A stretch of DNA of 64,000 bases from an uncultured Phycisphaerales bacterium (GCA_937927975.1 CALEZT010000115.1:33673-97672), one strand, 5' to 3'. Numbered from the stretch's first letter, positions 25,692 to 35,033 are shown. A program made the numbers and translations. The notes: generated by a model not told the origin, from the sequence alone.

Positions 25692-26756
25692 CTACCGTGT
25701 CTGCCGAGCGATCCGTTCCACCAGCTTCTTCATATCCGTATCCGGCGTTCCGATGAACACCGTGTTGTTCGCGACGACCACGACCGCATTGTCACAGGCC
25801 ACCACCACAGACTGATCCGTCCGGTTCAACACTCTGTTGTTGTTTCCCGTGACCAAGGCCTGACCCGCAACGAGGTTGCTCCCCTGCCTCGTGCCCGTCT
25901 TCTCCACCAGGGCGACATGGGTGCCCATATCCTCCCAACTGCAGGGGAGCGTGATGGAGCAGGCCCGTTCGGTCCTCTGCAGGACCTCGTAGTCGATGGA
26001 CCCCTTCGGCATCTGTGGAAACAGACGCTCCAGGACCAGATCGCGGGACGGGGTATGCCATGCGGCGCCGATCTCATCGAGCAGGGGTATGGCCTGAGGC
26101 AGGTGGACGCCGATCTCCTTCAGGATCGTCTCCGCCTTCCAGGCAAATTGCCCTGAATTCCAGCGATAGCAGCCCGCATCCAGAAATCGCTGCGCCAGCG
26201 CCCGATTGGGTTTCTCCGTGAATGCCTCGATCTGGCTGATTTCGCAGTCCGGAAAATCCAGGGTTCGGCCCAGCTTCTGCCAGCCAACCTGCGTGTTGGC
26301 GGAAGTGGCTGCCACCCCGAAGGCGACCAGTCTGTCGGGATGCAATTCAAGAAAACGGACCGCGTGGCCAATCGCCGCATTGAACCGATCGGCCGGCTCG
26401 ATGATCTGGTCCGCCGTCAACATGATCATCGTCGCGGAGGCGCACCTTCGTTTCAGGACCGTGGCGGCCAGCCCGATCGCGCTGGCCGTGTCGCGTACAC
26501 AGGGTTCGGTAATGACATTCTCCGGGGGAAGATGCGGCAGTGTCTTCTGGGTCAACTCTAGGTAATGGGCACTCGTCAGAATGATGATGCGATCATCGGG
26601 GATATGGCCCTTCAGCTTCTCCACAGTCAATTCGAGCAGGCACTTGCCATCGAACAGCTTGAGCAAATGCTTGGGGCAGTCCTGTGTGCTCAACGGCCAG
26701 AGCCGTGTGCCGGCCCCGCCGGCCATAACCACGGCGTGGCAACAATCATCCAACAT
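25692..26756 (-). CDS. Mannose-1-phosphate guanylyltransferase family nucleotidyltransferase
   Basis: A 354-residue cytosolic enzyme with the nucleotide-binding signature VMAGGAGTRLWPLS, PKHLLKL just after it, a TADQIIEP metal site, and FTEKPNRALA / WNSGQFAW substrate loops. All are typical of GDP-mannose pyrophosphorylase. The C-terminal part (about 290-345) resembles the short left-handed beta-helix segment of short ManC forms. It would join GTP with a hexose-1-phosphate. It sits directly after a GHMP-kinase-like gene, its Shine-Dalgarno overlapping that gene's stop, so the pair may act in sequence (kinase then guanylyltransferase) to make a GDP-sugar. Whether the sugar is mannose or fucose cannot be told. 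Confidence 0.82.
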   Translation of the reverse strand: MLDDCCHAVVMAGGAGTRLWPLSTQDCPKHLLKLFDGKCLLELTVEKLKGHIPDDRIIILTSAHYLELTQKTLPHLPPENVITEPCVRDTASAIGLAATVLKRRCASATMIMLTADQIIEPADRFNAAIGHAVRFLELHPDRLVAFGVAATSANTQVGWQKLGRTLDFPDCEISQIEAFTEKPNRALAQRFLDAGCYRWNSGQFAWKAETILKEIGVHLPQAIPLLDEIGAAWHTPSRDLVLERLFPQMPKGSIDYEVLQRTERACSITLPCSWEDMGTHVALVEKTGTRQGSNLVAGQALVTGNNNRVLNRTDQSVVVACDNAVVVVANNTVFIGTPDTDMKKLVERIARQTR

Positions 26757-26765
26757 GAGCTTCTC

Positions 26766-27554
26766 CTAATCCAGATTGACCTTCACCTGGAACCCCCCTT
26801 CAATGGGTTCCGAGGAGGCCACGTAGATATATCCCACGCCACAGCCCGACGGCATCGCGCCGGCGTATCGGCGCTGGTAGTAACGCAGTCGCTTCATGAC
26901 CGGGACGTCGATGCTGGGATGTTCGAAGATGGCGGGCAACATCCTGCGCCAGGCAGACGAACACAGGTTGAACGACGCCCCCAAGGCCGCCAGGTCCCGC
27001 TTCTTGATCGCATGGAAGCAGTCCTGACCGGACTGGCCCAACTGGCTCACGACCTTGCGGGTGGCGAAACGCCCCCCATCAAACGGATTGTATCCGCGGG
27101 GACGAGGCCCAACGCACTCGACGATCCAGAAGTTGCGTTCGAACCAACGGGCTGTGCGCCCATCCAGGATCGAGGTGACTTCCTTGGGGAGCACGCCGTT
27201 GTGATGCGTGAACTCATAGTGCAGCAGGTTGAACCCCGGATAGACGGAGCCCCACGCATCCTGCGATCCTCCGATGGGCACTTTGCGCTGGTTCTCCCAG
27301 TAGTACAGGTCGGACGCCAGCTCGTAGCGGTCGATGTTGGCGGGAATGCCATTCGGGTACTTCTGCAAAAGGATCTTCCGTGTGCTGGAACAGATCCCAC
27401 ATCGGTCGTGGAAGGCGACCGTTGGTTTCACTTGCACGACCACGACATATCCGTCGGCAAGGAAATTGACGAAGTTGTGGTCTCCCCATCCGCCCGCGAG
27501 AGCCAAACGGTAAGGATGCACCGGATTCTCTTTGGCACAGTACTGCTTTCCCAT
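26766..27554 (-). CDS. GHMP-kinase-like protein with unusual motifs
   Basis: The start at 27554 (ATG, AGGAAA upstream, 10 bases after the M60 stop) gives 262 residues. The pattern is that of sugar GHMP kinases such as HddA: YRLALAGGWGDHN at the N-terminus, GGSQDAWGSVYPGFN where HddA-type kinases have a GKQDQY..GGFN block, and SGCGVGYIYVA in place of the usual GAGGGGF near the C-terminus. The ATP-binding loop PxxxGLGSSA is not present as such; GICSSTRK is the only stretch that resembles it. The protein is also about 50-80 residues shorter than catalytic members. It may be a compact kinase or a degenerate homologue with another role. Confidence 0.6.
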   Translation of the reverse strand: MGKQYCAKENPVHPYRLALAGGWGDHNFVNFLADGYVVVVQVKPTVAFHDRCGICSSTRKILLQKYPNGIPANIDRYELASDLYYWENQRKVPIGGSQDAWGSVYPGFNLLHYEFTHHNGVLPKEVTSILDGRTARWFERNFWIVECVGPRPRGYNPFDGGRFATRKVVSQLGQSGQDCFHAIKKRDLAALGASFNLCSSAWRRMLPAIFEHPSIDVPVMKRLRYYQRRYAGAMPSGCGVGYIYVASSEPIEGGFQVKVNLD

Positions 27555-27564
27555 TCGTGTTTTC

Positions 27565-29550
27565 CTATCCCTTGGGACGTCCTTCCGGAAAATAGAGTTT
27601 GATGATCTCCTGCAAAGCGGCCTGCGCGGCGCGCCCGTGCGATTCCTCATACTTCGGCAGCCAGACGAAATACCAGCCTTCGCCATACAACGGATTGCTG
27701 CCCTCGCGGATTCCCTTGGGATTGACAATCTCGGCATGCCTGGCAAAGTCGGCGTTGTTCATCGGGATCAGGTTCCTGTAATGGAGCAGCCGGTCGTAGA
27801 TCAACGGCGACGGCTTGAGTCCCTCTTTCGTCATTGCCTTTTCCAGGGCAGCATTGTCTTCGGGGTGGACGCCCCAGAAGTGAATCAGGGGTCTGAGATC
27901 GGCTCCTGCAGTCCTGGACATCCGCAGTATGCGGCTGTCCGTAGGATCGGCGTTCCGCGAATACTCTATGCCCTTGAGATAATCCAAGTTGACCGAATGC
28001 CAGAAGTCCTGGAGCGGCTTCCACCCGAAGAGACGAACGATCTCCACGTACTTGCCGTAGCCGCGGTGCTGATATCGCACCTCATTGGCCGGACTGTTGG
28101 AGATGTCCATCGGTCTTCCCTTACGGAAGTTCTCCGTGACCATCCACATCATCGCGGCCTGCTCCAACGAAACATACGGCTTGCTGAAGGACCTCCCGAA
28201 AGCGGTATCGAGATCCACGCCGAAACCTCGATTCAGCACAGCGACATAGGGCAGATTGACCACCGCCTCCACTTCGCCCCTGAACTTTGTGAAGAGATGC
28301 GCATGGCCCAACTCGTGGAATATGATCTCGCCGGAAGACTGCGGCCCTTTGAGAAGCCAGTGGTTGCTGTGCCCGCTTTCCACCTTGAGGGGATCGTACC
28401 GAAAGTTCGATTGGGGGTATCCGGGGTAGTTGGCATTCCCTCTGAAGATGACATCGATCTGCAGATAGAGCACCGTCTTGGGCCGCACCAGGGGCAGACC
28501 GAACAGTTCCGATACAGCGTCCATGGCCTTGTCCCAGTCGGCCATGAGGGTCGCCGGGTCGTCGAAGTTGTAGATCCATCGGGTTGGCACCTGCATCATG
28601 AACTTGTCCGACTCGAAATCCGCCCAGGGACCGGGATGGCGGCGCTCGGCCTTCTGCCACTGATCGAGCGTCGTCCGGTCGAAATGTCGGGCGGAGAAGA
28701 AGGGAGCGCGGACCGCGTTCGCGATGCCCACCCTCACGATGCCCGCATCGGCTCGGTATGGCACCTCGATGTAGATGCCTCCCCCCAGGGGATTGGCGAC
28801 CGCAGTTCGGATCGCCTCAATGGGGTAAACGATCGAGACACGGTCCAGACGCGCGATCGTAGGCTTTTCCCTGAGGTCCCACGAGTGTGCGCCTACGCGA
28901 ATGCCATACCCCTTCCCCACCATGGAAGGGGGAACTGTCACCTCGACAATACTCCCCGGCGCCAGGTAACACCCCGTCGGCCGCCGCGCCGGTGTTTCGT
29001 TGTCCATGACGGGAATCCCCCAGCACGGCGGTTGTGAGGCGTTGACGGCGACCTCGTGAACCACGGTCGGGCCGGATGGCATGTCAACGGCCCCTGGAAA
29101 ATAGGAGGACGTCTTGAATGCGGCTCCATCGAGAATCGATCTGAACTTCTCGATATGAGCGGGCGTGTACGCGTGATCGATGAGCCCCTGCTGGACCGCA
29201 AACAGCGCACGGTCCAGCTCCAGACCGCCCGTAGACTTCCGCGGGAACCCGCCCCGCGTAGCTTCATTCAGGAACAGGGGGCCAACGGTGCTCTCATAAC
29301 ACGCCACCAGATCAAAAGCCTGGCTGATTCGGTCGGCCGTCGCCCCGATTCGATCAATCCTCTTCAGGATAATAACCGTCTGCTCATTGATTTGTTCCGC
29401 TTCCAGCGCCGACACGCCGAGGATGTGTTTCTTGAGCCGATCCATAGCAGAGGACAGATCGGTGTCCGAAGCAGATTCGGCGCGTACAATCGAACCCAGC
29501 AGCAGCACCATTAAAGAGCTCAAGAGAAGACAGTGACATCTTCGCATCAT
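27565..29550 (-). CDS. Secreted M60 (enhancin-type) zinc metallopeptidase
   Basis: A 661-residue exported protein whose start follows AGGAGG. N-terminal signal peptide to about residue 24, a helical region to ~150, a beta-domain (about 180-270), then the M60 domain. FHELGHAHLF holds the HExxH zinc site, and GEVEAVVNLP downstream holds the likely third ligand Glu, matching the M60 pattern. Relatives cleave heavily O-glycosylated proteins such as mucins. Placement with a GH95 fucosidase and sulfatases suggests attack on sulfated, fucosylated glycoprotein. Confidence 0.82.
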   Translation of the reverse strand: MMRRCHCLLLSSLMVLLLGSIVRAESASDTDLSSAMDRLKKHILGVSALEAEQINEQTVIILKRIDRIGATADRISQAFDLVACYESTVGPLFLNEATRGGFPRKSTGGLELDRALFAVQQGLIDHAYTPAHIEKFRSILDGAAFKTSSYFPGAVDMPSGPTVVHEVAVNASQPPCWGIPVMDNETPARRPTGCYLAPGSIVEVTVPPSMVGKGYGIRVGAHSWDLREKPTIARLDRVSIVYPIEAIRTAVANPLGGGIYIEVPYRADAGIVRVGIANAVRAPFFSARHFDRTTLDQWQKAERRHPGPWADFESDKFMMQVPTRWIYNFDDPATLMADWDKAMDAVSELFGLPLVRPKTVLYLQIDVIFRGNANYPGYPQSNFRYDPLKVESGHSNHWLLKGPQSSGEIIFHELGHAHLFTKFRGEVEAVVNLPYVAVLNRGFGVDLDTAFGRSFSKPYVSLEQAAMMWMVTENFRKGRPMDISNSPANEVRYQHRGYGKYVEIVRLFGWKPLQDFWHSVNLDYLKGIEYSRNADPTDSRILRMSRTAGADLRPLIHFWGVHPEDNAALEKAMTKEGLKPSPLIYDRLLHYRNLIPMNNADFARHAEIVNPKGIREGSNPLYGEGWYFVWLPKYEESHGRAAQAALQEIIKLYFPEGRPKG

Positions 29551-29721
29551 ACAGAGCCTCCTGACAATATCACATGCCGAACGGATTCGGGAAAGGCGAT
29601 GGCCAGAGCGCCCATCATGCGGTGGTGGATGCAGGCCGCCACAATCGCGCTCTGGAGCGACAGAGCCGCACGACCCACGACACCCGACAACTCGCCATTG
29701 TCGCTTACGGACGGGAGGTCG

Positions 29722-30507
29722 CTACTGGATCGTCCAGCCGACTTTTCCCCAGGCCAGTTTCTGGAAATCATACAGATCCTGCTTTCCTTCGAAGGTCGTC
29801 GGAGCGAACTTCGAACCGCTTACGCGACTGTCTGCACGCGGCCGGAAGTACGTGACGGTTTCCGTCGCCATCCACTTGTGATAGCCGGCGTGGCCGTCGG
29901 CAAAGCCAAAATTGGTCCCATCTCCGTGCCGAATCGGCGCATCGTCCCACCACTCCGACCGGGCGTAATGAACCGAGAAACATCCGGTGGATGTGAACCC
30001 CTCGTCAATGAAAACCAGACGCTCCGACGGCGGCGGACTGTGCATCTGGTCCAGCCGGGTGATGAACAGGATGGTGCTGCCGTTCTTGTTCGAGGCAGGG
30101 GTGTCCTGCTTGGTGGCGTTCATGCTATCCGGAATCGAGTAGGTGAGAACCTCGCCCCGCCGTCCCGTCGGACACTTGTAGAGCTTGAGGTTCGCGCAGT
30201 AGGGCCACAGGGCGCCGGTCATGAGAGCCGCCTGCCGCGTCCGTTCGGTCCCTCCGGTGTTGCTTCCGGCGTCTCCCCAGCAGTTGTCCGGGGCGGTTCC
30301 GGGAACCCCTTTCATGATCTTGCCATCGTTCTCCTGGGCATACATGATCCACGCCAAGGACATCTGCTTGAGATTGCTCTGGCACGCGATGCGTTTGCCC
30401 TGCTCGCGTGCTCGGTGCAGCGCCGGCATCAGAATGGACATGAGCACGGCAATCACCGCGATCACGACCAGCAACTCGATCAACGTGAACGCCTTCCGCT
30501 TGCACAT
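29722..30507 (-). CDS. Type II/IV pseudopilin-like protein (prepilin N-terminal methylation domain)
   Basis: The product, 261 residues, starts with a short basic leader and the prepilin motif [21 protein letters not shown], where cleavage precedes Phe. The rest is a globular domain ending with the planctomycete H-x9-DG pattern ([19 protein letters not shown]). A second copy of the same type is at 57887. In planctomycetes such genes are highly multiplied and often lie next to secreted degradative enzymes; the molecular role is not settled. The start at 30507 was chosen at MCKRK, the ATG nearest the prepilin motif. The 171 bp after it, before M60, hold no gene. Confidence 0.85.
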   Translation of the reverse strand: MCKRKAFTLIELLVVIAVIAVLMSILMPALHRAREQGKRIACQSNLKQMSLAWIMYAQENDGKIMKGVPGTAPDNCWGDAGSNTGGTERTRQAALMTGALWPYCANLKLYKCPTGRRGEVLTYSIPDSMNATKQDTPASNKNGSTILFITRLDQMHSPPPSERLVFIDEGFTSTGCFSVHYARSEWWDDAPIRHGDGTNFGFADGHAGYHKWMATETVTYFRPRADSRVSGSKFAPTTFEGKQDLYDFQKLAWGKVGWTIQ

Positions 30508-30568
30508 ATCGTGTGCCCTGCCTTTCGTTGGAGCGGTGGGCTCCGGTGCCCAAACCCGGTACAAACCC

Positions 30569-32185
30569 TCATTTCGTTTCTTGAAGCCGTCTATCAGGGA
30601 CCCTTAGGCGGATATTCTCCATGCCCAGGGGCTTTCTTCCTTTGGGAGCGCTGCGTCCACTGGACTTCAGCTTGCCGAGCAGGGCCTGGAGTTCCTTTCG
30701 TTTCTCGGATTCCTTGAAGTACAGATTGGTGGTTTCGCCTGGGTCGGCCTTCAGATTGTAGAGTTGCCCCGGCGCATCGGGAGCCAGTTCCGGCAGTCTG
30801 TAGGCCTGCAGTATCCCGTCTCTGTCGTAATCGTTCCCTCCCGACCCCTTGTGATCGAGGTACTTCCAGTCGCCCTGGCGAATCTGGAATTCCCCTCGGA
30901 AGCTCTGGGTCAGCATGTGGGGCCTCACCGGATCGTCTTGGGTTTGAATCCCCAGCATGACGGGCAGCATGTCGTAGCTGTCTCTGGCATCCTCGTCTTT
31001 CAGTTCATATCCCACTGCGGACGCCAACGTGGCGAAGATGTCCGTGGTGTTGGTCATCTGCTTCGAAACCTGCCCCGCGGGAATGGCACGGGGCCAACGG
31101 GCAATGAAGGGGACCCGATGGCCGCCTTCCCAGCCATCCCGCTTCATCCCGCGCCATCCACCCGAAGCGTCATGATGATATTCCTGCCTCATCCGGTGGT
31201 AGTGAACGGTTTCCGGACCGTTGTCCGAGCCCAAGAGCACCAGGGTGTTCTCCCCGACGCCCAGTTCGTCGAGCTTGTCCAGCAATCGTCCGACCAGGAC
31301 ATCCAACTGCCAGACGAAGTCGCCCCGGGGGCCTCCCTTGGTCTTGCCCCGAAATTCTTCCGCGGGCAGCACGGGCGCGTGGGCAATCTGGGTGCACAGG
31401 ACAGCGCAGAAAGGCCTGCCCTTATGCCGGTCGAGGTGATTCGTGATGAAATCCACGGTCTTCTGGTAGAAGATCTTGTCGGCGTTTTCGAAATCGTAAC
31501 CCACCGACATGAATCCTTCGTCGTTGTCCCACAACCATCCGTCCAGGTTCGGCAGATTGCTGCGTTTGTGCATGATGGAGGCCGGCACCGGCACCATTCC
31601 ATTCTCGATGTAAATGTAGAGCGGATCGGTGGTGGGGCAGTTCGGCGTGACGTAGGATTCGTCGAACCCCCTTCGGTTGGGGCCGTCCACCAGAGGGGTG
31701 CTCTTTTCGTAGTTGATCAACCTGGCGTTGGCAAACCCGCCCCCGAGCGGCTTGCCGGCGTCGTCGTACCAGGTCAGGCCCACATGCCACTTCCCGAATA
31801 CGCCGGTCCGATACCCCCTGGCCCGCAGCATGTCGCCCAGGGTCAGCGTGCCCGGCTTGAGATAACTGGGACCGCCAGGCCCCTCGAAGGCGCCTCCCCC
31901 CCGGCCGGTGGACCTGAAGATCTGCTGCCCGGAAAAAAGCCCATAACGCGACGGGGAACAGATGGTCGAAGGGCTGTGCGCATCCGTGAACCTGATGCCT
32001 TCTCTGGCCATCCTGTCGATACGCGGCGTTTGGTAGGCCGCTTTCGGATTGTAGATGGAAAGATCGCCGAAGCCCAGATCGTCGGTATAGATGATCACGA
32101 TGTGGGGCGGCTCCGCAGCGCCACCGCAGGCCCCTGCCAGTACCGACAAGAGGAGGATACCGTACAGCATGACACTCGTATTCAT
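30569..32185 (-). CDS. Secreted type I sulfatase
   Basis: A 538-residue sulfatase, start taken at 32185 where a signal peptide begins (the open frame has 8 more codons). YTDDLGFGD supplies metal-binding aspartates. [11 protein letters not shown] supplies Cys76 for formylglycine. GKWHVGL and SDNGPE follow in the right order, with a C-terminal subdomain with WKYLDHKG. The large insert around residues 190-240 suggests a distinct substrate class from the sulfatase at 19950. It is 61 bases upstream of the pseudopilin start and 61 bases after the oxidoreductase stop, so they are probably co-transcribed. Confidence 0.9.
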   Translation of the reverse strand: MNTSVMLYGILLLSVLAGACGGAAEPPHIVIIYTDDLGFGDLSIYNPKAAYQTPRIDRMAREGIRFTDAHSPSTICSPSRYGLFSGQQIFRSTGRGGGAFEGPGGPSYLKPGTLTLGDMLRARGYRTGVFGKWHVGLTWYDDAGKPLGGGFANARLINYEKSTPLVDGPNRRGFDESYVTPNCPTTDPLYIYIENGMVPVPASIMHKRSNLPNLDGWLWDNDEGFMSVGYDFENADKIFYQKTVDFITNHLDRHKGRPFCAVLCTQIAHAPVLPAEEFRGKTKGGPRGDFVWQLDVLVGRLLDKLDELGVGENTLVLLGSDNGPETVHYHRMRQEYHHDASGGWRGMKRDGWEGGHRVPFIARWPRAIPAGQVSKQMTNTTDIFATLASAVGYELKDEDARDSYDMLPVMLGIQTQDDPVRPHMLTQSFRGEFQIRQGDWKYLDHKGSGGNDYDRDGILQAYRLPELAPDAPGQLYNLKADPGETTNLYFKESEKRKELQALLGKLKSSGRSAPKGRKPLGMENIRLRVPDRRLQETK

Positions 32186-32246
32186 TCCCAATTCCCTTTC
32201 GGCAGACAAATTCGCAAACCGTGGGAACGATCGCCTTCACCGACAC

Positions 32247-33581
32247 TCAGATCATATCGTAGCCATAGGGCTGTCGCATCGGCCGGGACACGTGCCCTTG
32301 CGCCTCGGCATCGCCGATGAAACTCTCATGGACCGGGTCCCACTGGAGCTTTCGGCCCAAGCGAATGGCGATGACGCCAAGGTGCGCCAAGCTCGCGGAC
32401 CGATGCCCGACACTGGCTGGGCAGATCGTGGCTCGGCGCGAACGGACACAGTCGAGGAAATTGCCCATGTGGTCCTCGCTGTGATAGACCCTCTTGGCAT
32501 CCTCAGGGAGCTTGTCGGCCACAATGGCGCGTTCGCTGGCGCCGATCTGATCTCGCGTCACCCAGATCCATCCGTCGGAGCCGATGAACTTGATCCCGTG
32601 CAGTTGCCCGCCCTTGTTGACGACCGCGCCGTTCCACGCGCTGTCCTTCGTGCTGTTGCAGGTATGGACCACGCCGTTGGCGTAGGTGTACGTGACCGCG
32701 TATTCGCTCGCCGCGGTGTACCCGCCGGGGATCATCTCCACAAGCGGCTTGCCTTCGATGCTGACGGGGCCTGAATCGTCCATGTCCAGTGCCCACAGCA
32801 CGATGTCGTTGTGGTGCGCGCCCCAGTCCGTCATGGTGCCGCCGGAGTATTCCCACCAATAGCGGAATGTCCGGTGCGTACGCTCCTTGACGTAGGGCGT
32901 CTTCGGCGTCGGGCCGAGCCAGAAGTCGTAGTCGAATCCGTCAGGAACCGGCGAGGTGGAAAACGGCCCTTCTCGCAGACCCGCCGGAAGCCAGACCTCG
33001 GCCCTGGAGATCTTGCCGATACGGCCGTTTCGGACGAAATCACAAGCCATTCTGAAGTAGATGCTGCTCCGCTGCTGCGTGCCCGTCTGCAGAATACGTC
33101 CGGTCTGCTTCTGGACATCGACAAGATGCTTGCCTTCGTCAATCGTAAGGGTCAGCGGCTTCTCGCAGTAGACGTCCTTTCCCGCCTTCATGGCGGCCAT
33201 CGAAACCAACACATGCCAATGATCGACGGTTCCGCAGATGACCGCGTCCACGTCCCGCTGCCGGACCAGTTCGCGGAAGTCGGCGTAGCGTTTCGCGTCT
33301 GGAAAGCGATTGGCCGCTGAGGCCAGACGTTCGGCATCGACGTCGCAGATCGCCACCACCTTGGCGCCGAGCCGTTCGGCGTTTCGAGCGTCGCCCTGTC
33401 CCTGCCCGCCACAGCCGACCAGACCGATCTGGATACGATCGTTGGGCGACACACTCGGCGGCGGACTCTGCTGGGCGGCCGCTTCACGCACGATCCAACC
33501 GGGCAGGGCCGCCGTGGCTGTCAGCAGACCTGTGTTCTTGAGAAACCGGCGACGTGAAACAGGAAGACTCTTGCCCATCAT
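32247..33581 (-). CDS. Exported Gfo/Idh/MocA family oxidoreductase
   Basis: A 444-residue protein with a twin-arginine signal (SRRRFLKNTGLL) and cleavage near AAA-QQ, so it is folded in the cytoplasm with cofactor and exported. The NAD(P)-binding fold has IGLVGCGGQGQG and VVAICDVD; DVYCEKPLTLTIDEG is the conserved EKP block, and WGAHHNDIVLWAL the substrate-side helix. Tat-exported members with a tightly bound NAD(H) occur among enzymes that cleave or epimerise glycans without net redox (GH109 type), so a glycan-acting role is possible. Start could also be 3 bases later. Confidence 0.87.
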   Translation of the reverse strand: MMGKSLPVSRRRFLKNTGLLTATAALPGWIVREAAAQQSPPPSVSPNDRIQIGLVGCGGQGQGDARNAERLGAKVVAICDVDAERLASAANRFPDAKRYADFRELVRQRDVDAVICGTVDHWHVLVSMAAMKAGKDVYCEKPLTLTIDEGKHLVDVQKQTGRILQTGTQQRSSIYFRMACDFVRNGRIGKISRAEVWLPAGLREGPFSTSPVPDGFDYDFWLGPTPKTPYVKERTHRTFRYWWEYSGGTMTDWGAHHNDIVLWALDMDDSGPVSIEGKPLVEMIPGGYTAASEYAVTYTYANGVVHTCNSTKDSAWNGAVVNKGGQLHGIKFIGSDGWIWVTRDQIGASERAIVADKLPEDAKRVYHSEDHMGNFLDCVRSRRATICPASVGHRSASLAHLGVIAIRLGRKLQWDPVHESFIGDAEAQGHVSRPMRQPYGYDMI

Positions 33582-33744
33582 AATTCCATCTCCCACAGTT
33601 CAACAGCGTTTCGAGCACGAACCGCGAGAGTTCGTGCATGACCACGATCCCGTCAGAGACGCCACGGGCCGCCCGGGCCCGGCGGCAATCCCATCGCCAT
33701 CCCAACACACAGCAGCATCGTCCAGAAACGGAGGGGTACAGCGG

Positions 33745-34590
33745 TCATTGCAGGGCCCCCCAGATGTCGCTGAGAAGATCGTGCAGAACAGGGTCATGTT
33801 CCTTCAGTTCCGCCCGGACGAACGGGTAGAAATCGTTGCGATAGAAGTACGCTTCCGTACCCTCCGCGAAATACTCCTTCTGATCGGTCATCGCATAGTG
33901 GCGGACTCTCTGGCCGGTGTACAGCAGCACGTTCTCGTACATGCCGGCCGCTTTCGCCTTCTCATACGCTTCGACGATTCGCGGCTCGTCGAAACCCAGA
34001 TACTGATCGTGATAGGCGTGCGCCAGTTCATGGAGCACGACCGCCGGGTGCTTGATCATCTGGTGTCGCGAGAGTAGGCTCTCGGCCCGCGTGATGTGTA
34101 CCTTCTTCGCAAGGCGCGGATCGTGCCCGTGAGACTTGAGCCACCCCACGCTCGGGTGGTACTGCATTGCGCCCAGCGTCGGGTGATGGTGCTCAATCCA
34201 GATCTCCAGTTTCTGCATCCTCGCCAGTTGCTCTTTCGGCACAAGGATGGCGATTCTCTGGAGATGATTCGCGAGCATTTTCAGCGATTGGCCGCCCATT
34301 TCGCTGTGCTCGCCCTCCAGCAGACTCGGATCCACCGATACGGTCCATCCCTCGATCTGCCGAACGACGGGATCGAATCGAACCTTGTCCATCCTCCCGC
34401 TGGCATCCGCCGGCTCGCTGAAAGGCGCCGCACCACCCCTGTCCTGCAGATTCGACTGGACCACCGACATGAAAGACCTTGCAGGCGCACCACTGTCCAG
34501 ACTTGCCTGAACCCTCGGGAGCACGACAGGCATGACAACAGTGATGAGCACCGCCGCAGCACACAACCCAACCAACCGACCGCTGTACAT
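33745..34590 (-). CDS. Putative secreted HExxH metallopeptidase
   Basis: A 281-residue protein with an N-terminal signal or anchor (about residues 1-28). The zinc-site core is VLHELAHAYHDQ near residue 185, and EYFAEGTEAYF about 55 residues later provides a Glu for the third ligand. This is the gluzincin pattern seen in several small secreted planctomycete peptidases. No further domain is recognised. It is divergent from the ROK regulator gene and has its own well-formed promoter, with a box that is shared with the ROK gene's start region. The 163 bp downstream, before the oxidoreductase, appear empty. Confidence 0.6.
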   Translation of the reverse strand: MYSGRLVGLCAAAVLITVVMPVVLPRVQASLDSGAPARSFMSVVQSNLQDRGGAAPFSEPADASGRMDKVRFDPVVRQIEGWTVSVDPSLLEGEHSEMGGQSLKMLANHLQRIAILVPKEQLARMQKLEIWIEHHHPTLGAMQYHPSVGWLKSHGHDPRLAKKVHITRAESLLSRHQMIKHPAVVLHELAHAYHDQYLGFDEPRIVEAYEKAKAAGMYENVLLYTGQRVRHYAMTDQKEYFAEGTEAYFYRNDFYPFVRAELKEHDPVLHDLLSDIWGALQ

Positions 34591-34685
34591 GTCGTATCTC
34601 CGATCTCAGTCTTGCACGCAATTCCTGACCATAGCATCGCGAGAACAATGACCACCGCACGGCTGCGACCATCCCACACGTGGAG

Positions 34686-34714
34686 ATTTTAATTTCAGGG
34701 TGTTACAAAGTCAA
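34686..34714 (-). promoter_or_regulatory. Promoter of the HExxH peptidase gene with internal operator-like box
   Basis: Read on the - strand: TTGACT (34714-34709), a 17-base spacer, TAAAAT (34691-34686). The spacer is almost filled by the TTTGTAACACCCTG box shared with the ROK gene start region. It lies about 95 bases from the start codon at 34590. Confidence 0.55.
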
Positions 34715-35004
34715 TAGCCAGTGGATCCTTCGAACGAGGTTTTTTTGTGGCCGCAGCATTCTCGTCAGGGTGATTCCCCTATGATTGGCGAGCAGCGCCC
34801 CGCCCCACCAGTGGCGTTTCGGTCCGTTCAGAAGCATCTGCGCCATAGTCGATCCGATAGAGGGGCCGGGCATCACGTATTCGCTCGGCATCCACAACGG
34901 TCCTGAGACGCAAGAAGAAGACCCTTACGAGATCAGACCCTTGGTCGGCGAAGGTCCGGCCAGGATATGCAAAGACGGAGAATCCCCTTGACTCAGGAAG
35001 ACTT

Positions 35005-35033
35005 TGCTATAATATTTACAGGGTGTAACAAAC
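35005..35033 (+). promoter_or_regulatory. ROK gene promoter (extended -10) and palindromic operator
   Basis: TGCTATAAT (35005-35013) is an extended -10 element. Three bases later begins the perfect palindrome TTACA-GGG-TGTAA (35016-35028), which would cover the transcription start. A TTGACT at 34988 is only 14 bases from the -10, too close for a normal -35. The arrangement suits autorepression by the ROK protein. Confidence 0.5.

Noticed and set aside
23876..25756. 626-codon + strand ORF over the symporter gene
   Set aside because: The - strand translation is an obvious SSS transporter; the + strand frame gives charged low-complexity sequence typical of an antisense shadow.
34988..35013. TTGACT and TATAAT as a standard promoter pair for the ROK gene
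   Set aside because: The spacer is only 14 bases. The -10 has the TGn extension, so an extended -10 promoter is the better reading.
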